Below are positions 1-12,900 of a stretch of 64,000 nt of DNA, piece after piece; within the stretch, counting starts at the first letter, position 1, and every line of letters starts with the position of its first letter. The position numbers and the translations under genes are program-made. The DNA lies in assembly GCF_900496995.4 (NCBI RefSeq), contig NC_044012.1, positions 6,572,001-6,636,000 on the forward strand, given 5' to 3'. The notes under the pieces are model-generated. The model searched no databases and had not been told where the DNA came from. It saw only the letters and a program-made list of their open reading frames with translations. Source of the DNA: Aquila chrysaetos chrysaetos. Taxonomy: Eukaryota > Chordata > Aves > Accipitriformes > Accipitridae.

Positions 1-2111
1 CCAGGGAAAATGAGCCCATATAGCTAAAGACCTGCAGTTCATAGGCAGTAGAGCTGAATGCATGCAGGTGTGCTCAAGCAGAAGATATGAATATGCGGAA
101 ATGTATTGCAGAATTAATGGCTTCAAAGAGACCCAAGGCAGAGAGGTAGCTTCAACACAGCCACGACAACATGGAAAGAAATGGTGAATGTAGCTTCCTT
201 GTGTGCTAAACTGAGACAGTTTCCTTCCCTCCTGAGAATTTTCAAAATATAGTGAAACTTTCCCAGCCTAAAGCAAAGAAAAAAATATTGGAAACCAAAT
301 TAAGAGCTCTTTTTCTTTTCACTTATATTAATATGTTAACTACATTAAAAATAAACCTTTCAGGATTTATTTTCACTGGAAAAATCAAGGCACCGGGTGT
401 GGCTGTGATGGATAGTGGGAAACCAGCATCACTAACCCGGCTCCTTCCTCTGTCAGGCTGGTTCAGTGAGAGCAATGTGGTGCTTTGCGTTTCTGCAAGT
501 GAAGCCACTTATCTGCGAGGGTTGAATAAACAAGTTTACCTGCATCAGTACCTTGAGTTCCTTTCTCTAAGGCCCATGCACGTTCTTACACTATTTTCGT
601 AGCCCCAGCAGACAAAAGGAATTGCAATTACACCTCAGAGAGGTTTCTTTCCTCCAGTGGATGCTCTGTTAGGCAGCAGGCCCTAACAGCCTGACTCCTC
701 ACCGTGTTACTCCAGTATTACACTTTATTATAATCGGTTGGACCCGAGGTCTTGGGAGTTGGAGTAATGTAAAAAAAATATTTCATTCCTGGATATGAAA
801 TTCCTTTGAACTCCCTTATGCTGCAGCCAACTGAGTTGTTACCTCCAAACAAGCGTATTTTCCAGTCTAGTTGTTTCCATTTTTTGAAGACATCCAAAAA
901 TCCTCTGAATTTTTTTTGCTTTCAGACACATTTATTGAAATTGAGAACTTCTCAAAATCATCTCCTGAGGTCGGAACCCTAAAGTATTAATTTTCTGAAA
1001 AGTTCAGCTTTGCTAATCACAATCAGCACTAGCCAACGTAACACGTCCTCCCTGGGCTCGTAACAGCCTTCTCAGAAATCTAACTTCCCATCTACTATGA
1101 TAATATTATCTCGATAGTGGCTTTGAGTCATTTTTGCGGATATTTACATGGTGTCTACTGACTTTCCTCCTGCCTTTAAGGGCCTTGTCCAAAGTCCAGT
1201 GAGAGATTTTCCACTGCCTTCAAAAAGAGTAAGATAAGGCACTTGAAAAGATTATTCATTTAGGGAAAACATGTTCTCTCTGCAAGTACTTACATGCTGC
1301 TGGGCTTGCATCTTTGCTAAAGGGATTGCGGCTCTATAATGCATGTGTGAGTCATGCTGGTGAATCAGAGTTTTCCCTGGTTTTCAAACTGTGGTTTTCT
1401 TTGTAAGAAAGCATACATTGTATTTTCACAGCCAAAGCTCTACCATCACATCCTTTTCACAGATGTACATACTAAAGGAAGAAGATATCCATGGGCTTAA
1501 GTATCTCATGCAAATAAAAGGGACAGTACTAGAATAATACACTTTTTTTTTTTTTTCTTTCCAAATTGGATCTTTTTAAAGGTGCAACATGAGTTTCTTG
1601 CAATAGTTTCAAAATACAGGAACAGTTAAGCTGCTAGGTATTTTGGGCAGGAGTCAAGCATTTCTATCAGCTAAGTTACCTTCTGTAAATCTAACCTTTA
1701 TGGGGAAAAAAAGCACCCATTTTTCCGAGGAGTAACTCACTGCTACTCTGTGATGGATGTTGAGTTCAACAAAAAGCGTATGATATACTGCATGGTGCTA
1801 ATTATCTGGTATTTTGCTGTTCTGTCTTCATCCCTCTCTCTACAATGTTAATCCTCTAGGCATTTCTGTTGTGGAAATAGTTTTGAAACCATAAAAACAA
1901 ATGCCATTGAGGATGCTGGGCTCAGGTCCCTGGTTAGTGTAAATCAGCCCTGACTGGAGTGTATTTATATTGCTATCTATCATCTGGAAATCCAGGCTGT
2001 TACCGTCTTCCTTGTCCTTTCACAAGATGATCTGGGACCTGCTTCCAGAGGAAATGTGAAGCCCCTCACCACACATTTCCCCATGGTAGTGCCCCCTGCC
2101 AACAGCTCATG

Positions 2112-2176
2112 CTTTGGTGGGAGATGAACTAGATGTACCTCTAGGTCCTTTCATTGATAGACATTGTGATACAGCA
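2112..2176 (+). mobile_element. Possible CR1 LINE 3' tail, degenerate
   Basis: The stretch GAACTAGATGTACCTCTAGG followed by TCCTTTCATTGATA resembles the CR1 3'UTR sense pattern (GGACTAGATGACCTCTAGAGGTCC, then a short repeat tail). The resemblance covers only about 60 bp and the terminal 8-bp repeats are not clear. It could be chance. CR1 is the dominant LINE of birds and other sauropsids. Confidence 0.4.
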
Positions 2177-5100
2177 AGTTGTTTGCAACACAAAATTAGT
2201 TCATACCAGATTAAAAAGACCCAAAAAAACCAATTTCCTTAATCATTAGCAAGAAAAAGAGAACAGAAATAGAGGAGAGAAAGATCTGAAAAGATTTTGG
2301 AACAACAGTTTTTAGGGTGTTTGATTTACTATTCAAGTGTGCACAGCTGCTGCTCGGGGGGGAAAAGGCACCATGCCAAGAAGGAGAGACAAGGGTAGAA
2401 CAGCAACGAGAGAGGAGAAGATTGTTTGCAGACTGGGCCATTAAACAAGCTTGGAAAAATGTCCCCTTATTCCTCCCTCCATAAAAAAGTTGTCTGCTTC
2501 AGAGTCCCACCAGCTCACAGATACGCCACTTAAGCGTCACTGATGCCGTGAACTGGTGGCAGGACCGGAATCCACCCTTCATTCCTCCAGTCTGGTTTTC
2601 CTCAGAGGCAACATTAGCTGCATTAAAAGCTCCCTTATTGGTAGCATCTCTCTTGCGTGCTCCCTCTCACATCTTTCAAACAATCAGCTTGAGTGGGAGA
2701 TATATAATTATTCATTTTAGTGAAACGACAGCAGTCAACACTGCCTGTCCACAGCCATTCAGGCTCTTGGCATGGCAGTAGTGCCATTACGTGAGAAGGC
2801 ATAAAGCTTCAGTACGTGACACCTGATGGGAACGGTCCAGGTATGGATCAGAAACACTTGCCAAAACTGATCACAGCAGCCGCTTCCTTACTTTTCAACG
2901 AGGTGAAGGATGTCTCCCTTCGGACCCAGAGATTTGTCATCATTCAAGCACTGCTATACTTGTACAGACACAGATTGACTCAGTCTTAATAGCATTGATC
3001 GGCTCGCTCAGGTGACAGTCCTATAATACAGCCGTTTATTCTGCTGCTCCCACCACTGGGCAGCTATTTTTCTCTGCTTCCTTCGGTGCTATTTTTGTTG
3101 TTCCAGTCTCCTTGGCTTTGCTCACGTTTTGCGCTGCCGGAAGGTTTCAGCAACACACCGCTCTCGCTCTGAGATACAAGGGCACAGGCTGATCCTTGGG
3201 CAATGGGGCCAGGTGCCTTTCTATCGGCGAAGGGGGCTTTGACCCAGATTTTCATGTGCTCCACACTGATCAGTGCTCAGTGAGGGAGAGGAACTGGGTT
3301 TGTGTTACTGGTTTGGATTACTTTGTTTATGAGAATCTCCCTTTTGGTGATTAATGCCTGCACATTATACAAGAGTGGCTTCAAATTTCTCTTTGAAGCA
3401 TGGCTCTAGAAATACTGCCAGATGATATTTCTTCCCAGGCAAATGATTCCTTTTCTTTGGAAAATGGGAATGCTTTGTCAGTTGCAAAAGACCCTTAATA
3501 TGGTACAACTTGTCATCTTATTTACAAACACAGCCTCTTTATTCCAGTAAGAGGTGAATACACTGTTCAAACATTGGGCTGTTCAAACTTACCATAAACT
3601 AAGCTGGCACTGCCTTCCCAAGTGACCAGTTCAAACGATTCACCAAACCAGCTATTGAATTCCACAATGAGGGCTCTGGACACAACATCTGCTTTTGCCT
3701 AGGCTCTGCTAGTCACAGCTTTCTGATCTTCCAGCACTCACTTGGGAACAGCCTTTTGGATGAGCTGGAACTACTTCAGTCCGATTTAAGCAGCTACTTT
3801 TTTTTCTCCCTGTGGTTTAGTCACAACTTCTCTTACCTTTTAGGGAATATAATGGTTTATGGAGACATTTATTTAATTCCTATTCCTACCGGATTTTTGA
3901 GATTTGATTTATCATGCTCAGTGGTCATGACAAACACACTGTAGCCAAGTGCGAGAAGAATTATTTGAATGCAGATTGACATGAAGGAAAATTTTCAGAG
4001 GAGCTTATGTGACTAAGGTGTACAAATCCCATGGACTTTGAAGTCTTTACCTAATATCTTTCTAATGATCTTAAGAGTACAGTTGTCTGGTTTACTAATT
4101 ATGAATCCAATTTTCAAAAGCATCTGTCAGACTTTTGCAAAAGGGACTTAAATTCTTAAGTCACTAAAGAACGGCACCACTGTGTGTTAGTGGGAGCCTT
4201 AGTTTTCACTGAACTTAAAAATAAATCAACGTGATTAACAGACAGGTAGACTGAGGGACTGTGTGTTAGGACCTTGATTTCATCCAGCTGTCTGCTCACG
4301 TGCTGTTGGCGAGTGGCAAGGTGGTGTCTGTGAGCACACAATCCGAAACAAGTGACCTATCGTACATCCTATCTTCCATTCAAACCACTCTGCTATAGTC
4401 TCATTTTAGTCTTTCTCATGATTTGTTTAATTTGCTGTGTACTATTTAAACTCAATTTCTTGTCTATGATAATGTTACCATGTTAAAATATTGCTATGGA
4501 CCTCACTCAGGACTCTAAGCTTTTCTTTATCATAGTGCTAATGGCTCTGGAAGATGCTCTTGAGCTTTTGTTCTGTTTGGTTTCAAAAGACCCATGTAAC
4601 AGCGTTTTTGCCTCACTTCCTTTTGAAGACCATTGGTCAGTGTAATATTGGTTACTATTTGGAAATTTTACAGATTTTCATCCAGAATATTTTTTATTTA
4701 ATTTCATTCCATTCTCTGTCCTGCTTTTCTTGGGTGACTCCCTTTCCTCCAAAGTCATGCGCATTAAAATCCCACTTTGTCATTTGCTGAGTATAGCAGT
4801 GTCAGTGGTTAAATATGTCCTTGGAATCAAATCATCTCCTGAGACCTTTACCCACTAACATTGTTCCTGCAGAGATCCCTCAAATTTGTTGAGATACTCA
4901 TACCAATGCTGCATTAGATGCAGTTACCAGCTGACACCTTCGCCCACGGCAAAATATCCCTACAGCCCCAAATTTCTTCTCACTGTAACAATTTGGGGGA
5001 AGTTTGACAATAGGTGTTTTAGAGCAAGGTAGCTTTTTTTTCCCTGTTTAAAAAATTATATGTGTATGCATCTGCCTTGCAATGAATTTGTGGTAATTTG

Positions 5101-8100
5101 GCTGTTTATCCTTTATAATAGAGCAATTCAGTTGGTCTAACTGATGTACTGATTTTATACAACCAACATGACAGCCTCTTTGTGAGGCTATGATTTTCTA
5201 CTTGGGATTTAGAAAAGAAAGAGCCTTATTAATACAAATTGTGGGTTTGGACTTCATTTTCCTTCCCTTTCCAGTGTGACACATTTTTTTCCAATTTGTG
5301 TAAATAGTACACCAGACTGAAGGTGAATTTTGATCCACATTTTAATGTTTCAATCAAAAGCACAGGTTGCTGTTCATTATTTTACGTATATAATTCTGGA
5401 TATCCTCCTCCCCACTCGCCCCTGACATAAGATAAGTTCCTGGTATTTACACATGTGATTTTCTAGGGTCACAATTGGCTTCCTCAGAAGTTACACATCT
5501 TCCTTTTTTATATACTTACAGGTGATTGCAGACAACAGTATCCTCTTTGCAAATTCACTGAATTCTGGGAAATGAACTGATCACCAGTATAGCCTTCTCC
5601 TTTCCTGTAGAATTGATATCAAATTCATCAGAACAATCCAAACACTGATTAAGACAAAGTATTAGTTGATTTTGGTTGAGTCATCTTTTGTTTTTATCCT
5701 TTTCGTATCCAGTATCTCAATCTGGTAATTACTTTTGAATGTCACACGTGGTACCACAATTGAAACCCTGTTTAAAATAAAACATGACCAATTATTTGCT
5801 TATTTACTACTAAATGAACATTGTCAAATTAAAACGTTATGTTATTTTCCACATGTAGTAAAGCTGAAGGGAAAGAAAAGTAAGGGAAATGGTCTAAATT
5901 CCTTGTCTGCAGGGATTTCTGCAAAGAAATCATTGCGAATTACTTGAAATATGCATTTTTCCCAAAGACAGACACAGGTACATTCTATGAGGTAGGGAGG
6001 ATTTTGAATACAGCAGCCTGTATGCAGTATTAGAGCTGCGCACATCCTTTCAACTGTGATTTCTAACTGGTTTACCAGTTCTTGGTTTTGGAACTATCTT
6101 ACCCCCTGCCTTGATCTTCACGTTCACAGCTTTTCTGCAAAGACTTTGGTTTCTGCAGGCTTTGGAGCAGCCCCACAGTAACCCCGTTCTTTATGTCAAG
6201 TGTGTGGGAAATATTTGGACTAAACTGATTTACTGATTCACCATAAAGTGGAAGCGGATTGTTGAAATCTAGGTATCTCCCTGCAAGATTTTGGATATAG
6301 TTGCAGTTTAAAAATAAAGAAAAAAACCCCATCAATCTTGCAAGTTATCGAAATTTTTAATCACAGTCATGCAGAACCATACTGGGAGCTATGAGAAGCC
6401 CCAACCGGTGCGATCTGCACTGGATTCAGATGAACTTCCCAAATAAACCTAGTCCCGAGGGATCACTTTGTGAGGACCCAATTGTGAAAATGCTTTTTAA
6501 CTACCCAGACTGAGCAAGCAAGTCTGTTGAGCTTTCCTTGGGACAGCTGTGAAGCCATAAAGCATTCCCCAGTGGTTTCCAGGGGCAAGCGAAATTGCAG
6601 TAGGCCTTCTTGACATGTTTCAATGCATCTCAGCTCCCCGATAGCCCTTGTTTTAGGGAACATGAGGCTATTAAAGACAGTTTAACAGCGTAGAGGTACA
6701 CCCTACATTAAACCAGCTAGCAGCCACATACGCCTACTTCATTGCTTCAACTTGGCTGCACAACCTTCCCTATATAATGGGCATCATCGTTTTCTGTGTA
6801 GGGAAACCCTTCCCATAAATGCTGTTAATCTCATTCTAACCATACTTTTGTAAATACAATGACATGGCCAATGGTCCCACTGAGACCACATTTCCCAATA
6901 ATGAGGGAAATGGTATTTACAGGAAGGACTTAAATATTTCTTTTGTACTGGAGCATGCATTTTTGCATGTAGTATATGAACCCCCTAATACAACTATGAC
7001 TAATGTGCCCATCTAATTAAATTTTTACAGCATTCCAGCGTGTCAGTGTCAAATGTTTGCCTCCAGTTACCCTTCTCATAACACTGTCAAATAACCTTCT
7101 GCTTTTTATATTTAGTGTCTGCCTCCCTCCTTCCACACCATGTGAAATCAAGGCATCATCATCATCATCTTCATGAAGACAGGAGAAATGTCTCCTGCTT
7201 CCTCTTGTCCCAGCAGTGACCCCTAAGCTTTTAACTTGCCATTTCAGATCTGCTATTCTGCACGAGGATCCCATGTACTGTCATTCAATGCAAGGATTAG
7301 AATTTGGAGTTAGAAGATGATATGTATACGCAAATGGAAGGAAGCAAACCATATATAAAACTTTACTTGTTTCATCTGCGGTTTTCCCTGCAGAAAAGTG
7401 AGGCTTTCCCACTAACCGGATAGCTGCTTGGAAACAATTCAGGGAAAGATAAAACAGGAAAACAACAGGCTTAAGGCTAGTAACTGTTAGGACATCAAAG
7501 CCAGGTGAAACGTCCATAAGGCACCTCTAGGTTATATCCCTCTAAATAACAAAAAGGTTTATGTCTGGGGATAAAGTGGGATTACTCCCCCAAATCAGGC
7601 ATCACCAGGAAAATAAAAACATTGTTTAGTTCAGTCTGTTTAATCTCCCCTTTACAACACAGGCAGGTCATCATGCAATCTCCCTGAATCCCTAGGTAAG
7701 CACTAAGTTGTTGCCTTTAATTAGTCTGCAAGTTATAGTTTAAATGCAGTGGCCTGACATCTCAATTAGGTATGCAAGATAAGATCCCAATAAATGATTT
7801 CTCAAGTCTAATATTCTACAGTGAGGCCTTCTGGAGTACCGACACAATGGGTATTCTTCTCACCATGCAGCAGATGCAAACAGGGGCATTCAAAGTGCGT
7901 TGTTGTAAAGAAGGACTGCATAGTGCTTTAATCCCTTACTTTAAACGCTTGTTATTTGAACAGGTTCTAGAAAGTAGCCCTTCATTAATATCATTAGGAG
8001 TAGACTGGGGCCAAGCCCATTAGCTCCCTAGTAGCTGCAGATATGGTTGAATCTACGTGACAATAAAATGTTGGTTTGGGGAGTTTATCAACCAACTGCA

Positions 8101-9931
8101 AATGAGCATTTCAGGTTGCAAAGTTTCTCCAGCAGCAGATTTTCACCAATGAGTAAACCAAGATGAAAGCCAGGACTTCTGGTGGTGCCGGTTCCCTCCT
8201 CCTCATAGGGAATATCACAGACCAGGGTTTGGTACAAACTTGAGCTCTGCGCCTCAGGGTTTGTGTTTTGTTTTTAGAGAATTTGGGACATTTATTTTTT
8301 CTTGAAAATTGTTGAGCCTTTGCCACTTACGAAAAAACACCAAGCAATGTCAAAGGCATTTGTAAGTATGATGGGGCTTTTCATAGAAGAAGCTGGGCAA
8401 AATATAATCCAAGAAATTATTACAAACAAGTCAGGCTTGTTCCGGGGAGGCTGAAGTCTTTTTTCACTTGGACCACAAAACAAGGTTTAGGTTATGGCAG
8501 AAGAGATTAAGAGGCAATAATGCAGCTCCTAAATTCAGGGTGCTGAATAATCCTGCATTTGTTGCTTAGGTTGCCAGGTAAAGTGTCTGCAAATTGTTCA
8601 GTGCCCAGGAACGGGATTCATAGAGGTGAGGACAGTCAGCAGGGGACTGCCTAAGTGCTCTTACAGGAAATGCCAAGGGAAAGCGTGGACTTTTTAAAGA
8701 GTTAGGGGTCTTGCTCTGGTCCAAGCAGAGAGCTTTACCGTTTTTTAAAAATGCCTGGTCTTGGCTCTTCCGTGGACATTCGAACCCTGAATCCTTGCCC
8801 CAGAAGTGGAGAAAGAAGAGCTCTTCTCTTCTCTGCCCCATAACGGGGCTGGAGGGAAGGTGGGACCAACCTGGGAGAGGCAGGGTGCTGAGAACACCGC
8901 TTCCCTCCTGTCCTTCGCCTGAAGGCATTCAAACCCACATCTCTTACCTCGCCCTGCTGAGCTTCCTCCCTACGCGACTGTAGGAATTGAGTCATTTACT
9001 GCCCTCCCCGTGGAAAGTGCTCCCCTTCATACAGAGCACTGCAGCCTGCAGAGAGGAGGAAACCTGTGCCAGGACCCCAGCAGATTTTAGGTTGCTCCAT
9101 GATAAGGAGGAAGAAGCACAGAGGATCTAAACTAGTGCATGAAAAAGCCAAATGCTATCTAAATTTCCCATTTGGTGATTAAGTCCTTTGGAAAGAGTAC
9201 CCGAATTGCCGTGTTAGTGGGTAAGCAGTAAGCTGGTTCAAACAAACAAGTGCTTTTCAGCAGGGGCTTACTCATAAAAATTTTCATATCTCATTAACCA
9301 GTTGATTCTGCAAACCTCCCCCACCCGTTAATTTTTTCCCCCATCTCTTTCCCTTGGCATGCTTCCTATTTCTCACAGCAGCAGCTGCGCACAGTTGAAT
9401 AGTAAATCAAACACCCTAAAAACTGTTGTTTTAATACAATGTCTAAGATTTCCCAATTCTCGTTTCCCCCCTTATTTTTCTTGATAACCATTCTGGCTCA
9501 TCTTTGTCTGGTAGTAAAATAACTAAATCTGGTAGCAAAAGCCTGACCTGTATTTTTATTTTTTGTAGAAATTAGTGGGTAGGTTAGTAAGTGAAAAGCA
9601 AGTAATCCACAAGCAGTTTAGATAAGTGGATATTACAGGCTTGTGTTGTTAATTGGTATTAAATACATTTTTAAAATTACATTTCAGTAGCAAATGACTT
9701 TTCTCATCAGACTCTCTTGTGGCAGAGCTATTTCTTTCTTCGTCGCGGTTATAAGTCTTTGGAGAAATCAGTGTACGCATCCCCCGCAGCCTTCATTTCA
9801 TCCTCCCCCTGGGCCGTGCCATCTGGCAGTGTCATCTTTCTCTAAGTCTTCAGGTGCCTCTGTTGGCCTGAAAAACCTTCTGAAAGCAGGTTGAGTTCAC
9901 CACGTCTTAAGAGACATCCTCTCTAGGACGA

Positions 9932-9961
9932 AAACACCTTCACGGGTTCCTGAAGGTGTTT
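9932..9961. repeat. Perfect 11-bp stem hairpin
   Basis: AAACACCTTCA (9932-9942) and TGAAGGTGTTT (9951-9961) are exact complements around an 8-base loop. No flanking T run, direct repeat or gene is nearby, so its origin (transposon end, structured RNA or chance) is not clear. Confidence 0.85.
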
Positions 9962-12900
9962 GGAGGCTTCCCAGCCCACAGTGCAGCATCAGAGGTGGCT
10001 TCCTGGCTCAAGAAAGGGTGAATGAATCCCCACCGGCAAGGCTGCAACTCTTTGAAGCAGATAGCTTGCAGTAATCAAGAGCTCAATCTGCTGAAGAAGT
10101 TATTGAACTTTTGTTATCTCTGTACGACTTGGCTTGTCTAGTGTGGGATGCGCAACTTCTGGGTTGGTGTTCACATCTCTGATTACACACAGCGGTAGGG
10201 TTTTTTTTCTGGTTTGTTTTTAATCTGGGCTCTGCAGTGGAACCAGCCAATGGTAAATCCATCTCAGTGAAATGCTGTCTGTTATGAGTTAGGAGGAAAA
10301 CTGTTTTGATTATGCTTGCGACGTGCAAATTGCAGATGCGGTGCCAGTGACACTCTACTAGCGTAGTGAAACTGCAGCGGGGCAAAATGTCCTTCCCTTC
10401 AAGAACAGCCTTTGTGTTCCCTTCTCCTGTGAGAGGGGAACAGCGAACACTGCCGAAGGCAAAGGCAGAGCACAGGGCAGGGGTGGACACGCAGCAATCG
10501 CATCACGCTCTGCAAGCAGCTTTTTCTAATCAGCCTCCAAGAGCTGCAGCAAAATCTCCGAGTTGCTATCAGCACAGCTGGGCAAATAACATCGCCTATG
10601 TGACAACGATCGCTGACAAAAGCCAGGAAATTCAAAGGCCAAGACCACATCCTTGAGTCCAGCCATTCTGAGAAAAAAAAGTCTGGTGACAAGACTGAGA
10701 GAGGAAACACCAGCCTTAGCAGTGGGTCCTCACAGATTCTGGTGACGTCCCTCCGAGCTGGCAGGGAGGAGGAGATGGCCATGGCCGTGGGGAGCCCGGC
10801 ACTGCTGCCATTCGTTGTTTGCTTGCTCCTGTAGGACAGCTCTACTGGGGATAGAAAGAGGTCCCCAGTACCCACTGGAGGCCAAAATCTTCTGCATGGA
10901 TGCTTTGAGTGCACATTGCAATTCTGTATGCCCTGGTTGAAGCTGGGAACCCTTATGGGGAGCTGGAGAGGCTCTGGGAACTGGGAGAAGACGTGGAAGT
11001 GTAACATAACCTCCTGGCTGCCCACTCCTCTCTTTGTAGAAAGGCATCTGGGGAGATCACTGCTACTACCTCTCTTTATGCTCCCGCTCCCTTCTTGTGG
11101 GACAGTATGAATTTTGTGGCTTTTGGTCTTTTGAAGTTAAGTTTGTTACACAGTCTTGGTGAGTGCTTTGTGGCTTGTGGCGGTGTGTAGGCGAAGAAAA
11201 AGGACAGGGCTGTGCCGAAGGCAGTTTGGTCTCTCTTGGTAGAACCGGCTGTTGAAATCAAAGCCAGTTTCCTAAACCATCTTTAAAAACCACTCCAGCA
11301 AGCTCTGCTCCCTGCTGCTCGATGCCCCTGTCTTCTCAAAGCCACGCCACCCATGCTTGTTTTGGCAGATGGCTCGCTCTCCTCCTCCTTTGCCTACTGA
11401 AGTCGTAACTCCAAAGCCTCCACCCATGGTCCCATGCCTCGCACCAGTTTCTGCTGGTCTGGCAGCAGGGCCAGCAAAAGAACAGGGTTGGGAAAGGTCT
11501 GCAGACCTTTCTGGGCTAAATAGCTATTATGTGGCACTGGACTGACTGACCAGCCCTGCAGTACATGTGTTAACAGCATACAGTACTGCAGCCAACATTA
11601 ATGATTTGTGGACAGGCCGTAGTATTTCAACTAACCAGATTAATACCTCATCTGGTACACAAACTCTGTGTAGCAATACAAGTTGCATACTGTCCCCAGA
11701 AGACCATAACAACTGCTCTAGAGCCATTACCATCTAACTAGCAAATAAATATTCGGGCACACAGGCTCATTTGAAAATGTGGATTATTTCCTGAGAGGCT
11801 GCAATGGCTCCTTTAAGTAAACACTAGCTCAGGGCACTTTCTATAAAGCAGATTTTTGACCTGGTGGACCTTGGCTGGCAGGCAGGCGTGTGTGCCCGGG
11901 CAGCGAGCCGGTGGGCTGGGCTTTGCTGGGAGGACAGCAAGCCCCAGGCTGGGAGCAACGTCTTGTTTCATCAAATAATGTGTCTTTCCCTTCCCACCCT
12001 GCTCCTCACTTCTTTTCCGTTTCTCTTCAGAGGAGACAAAGGTACTTTTCCAAGCAAGGAACTAACAACACGGGTATTTAAAAAGCTTTTAAAAAATGCT
12101 TTTGAGTTTAAAGTTAGAGCTTGTCAAATGAAGCTTTAAGAAATACCATATTGGGGCTCCTTTTCCAGGGATGTTAAATTTTGCTTTTGCATTTTAAGAG
12201 TTGTGTTTTAGCGGACGGGACACCTCCGTATTGTCTCCGAAAGGCTCTTTCTCAGCGCTCTGACTTTTTTCCGTCGAATTGCTCCAAAGCACATTTCCAA
12301 GACTGAAGGAAAAGTTCCAGAAATGGGTTAAGCATTACGCTCCCATTAAAAAGATTGATTTGGTATTGAAGTTAGGGAAACAGGTAAGCTCAGGGGAACA
12401 CGAGCAAGATACGGAGCTCTGCCTCCCTTAGTGGTCGGCTCTCTCAGTTAGGGCTTTGGTAACTCGTACCCTGATCCCCGCAGACCGTCTGGTGACTGCA
12501 CTGACATCAGCTGGCTTCAGTCCACGGTGCTGGGAGGTGTCCGTATCATAGGATTCTCCACCAAAATAGACTCCTTTCTGCTGAAATACCACTTTAAGGT
12601 GAGATCAGAGCCCCTGGCAAATGGCTAAGCACTGTCCTTGTTTCTGTCTGTCCCTGGGGGAGGCATCTTCATACCAAAAGGACAGAAGAAAAATGTAACC
12701 CCCAAAAAGGAAGTTGGGTTTGTTGGGACAGGTGATATTCAGAGATGCCAAATATTCTGCACAGTCAGCACAAATTGGATTCGCAACGCTGAAAATCAAG
12801 GCACTTGATTTGTGTCACTGAACACTGAGATTTAGGGCCTCACTTCAAAAAGAGGTTTCAAAGATACCCAGAAAATCACGAGCCTATTTTAGGTGATGTG

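Larger units (their letters stand above)
1..10000. other. Upstream intergenic DNA, no gene recognised
   Basis: The DNA is AT-rich with stop codons in all frames, and no frame has recognisable domains or codon bias. Apart from a possible CR1 tail (2112-2176), a short ATC run (about 7155-7168) and a hairpin at 9932, nothing structured was seen. Promoter-like CpG clusters are absent. Confidence 0.7.

Noticed and set aside
10399-11025. A 208-codon minus-strand frame
   Set aside because: No recognisable domain, an overlapping frame on the same strand and others opposite, no promoter or splice signals. Kept as unexplained intergenic sequence.
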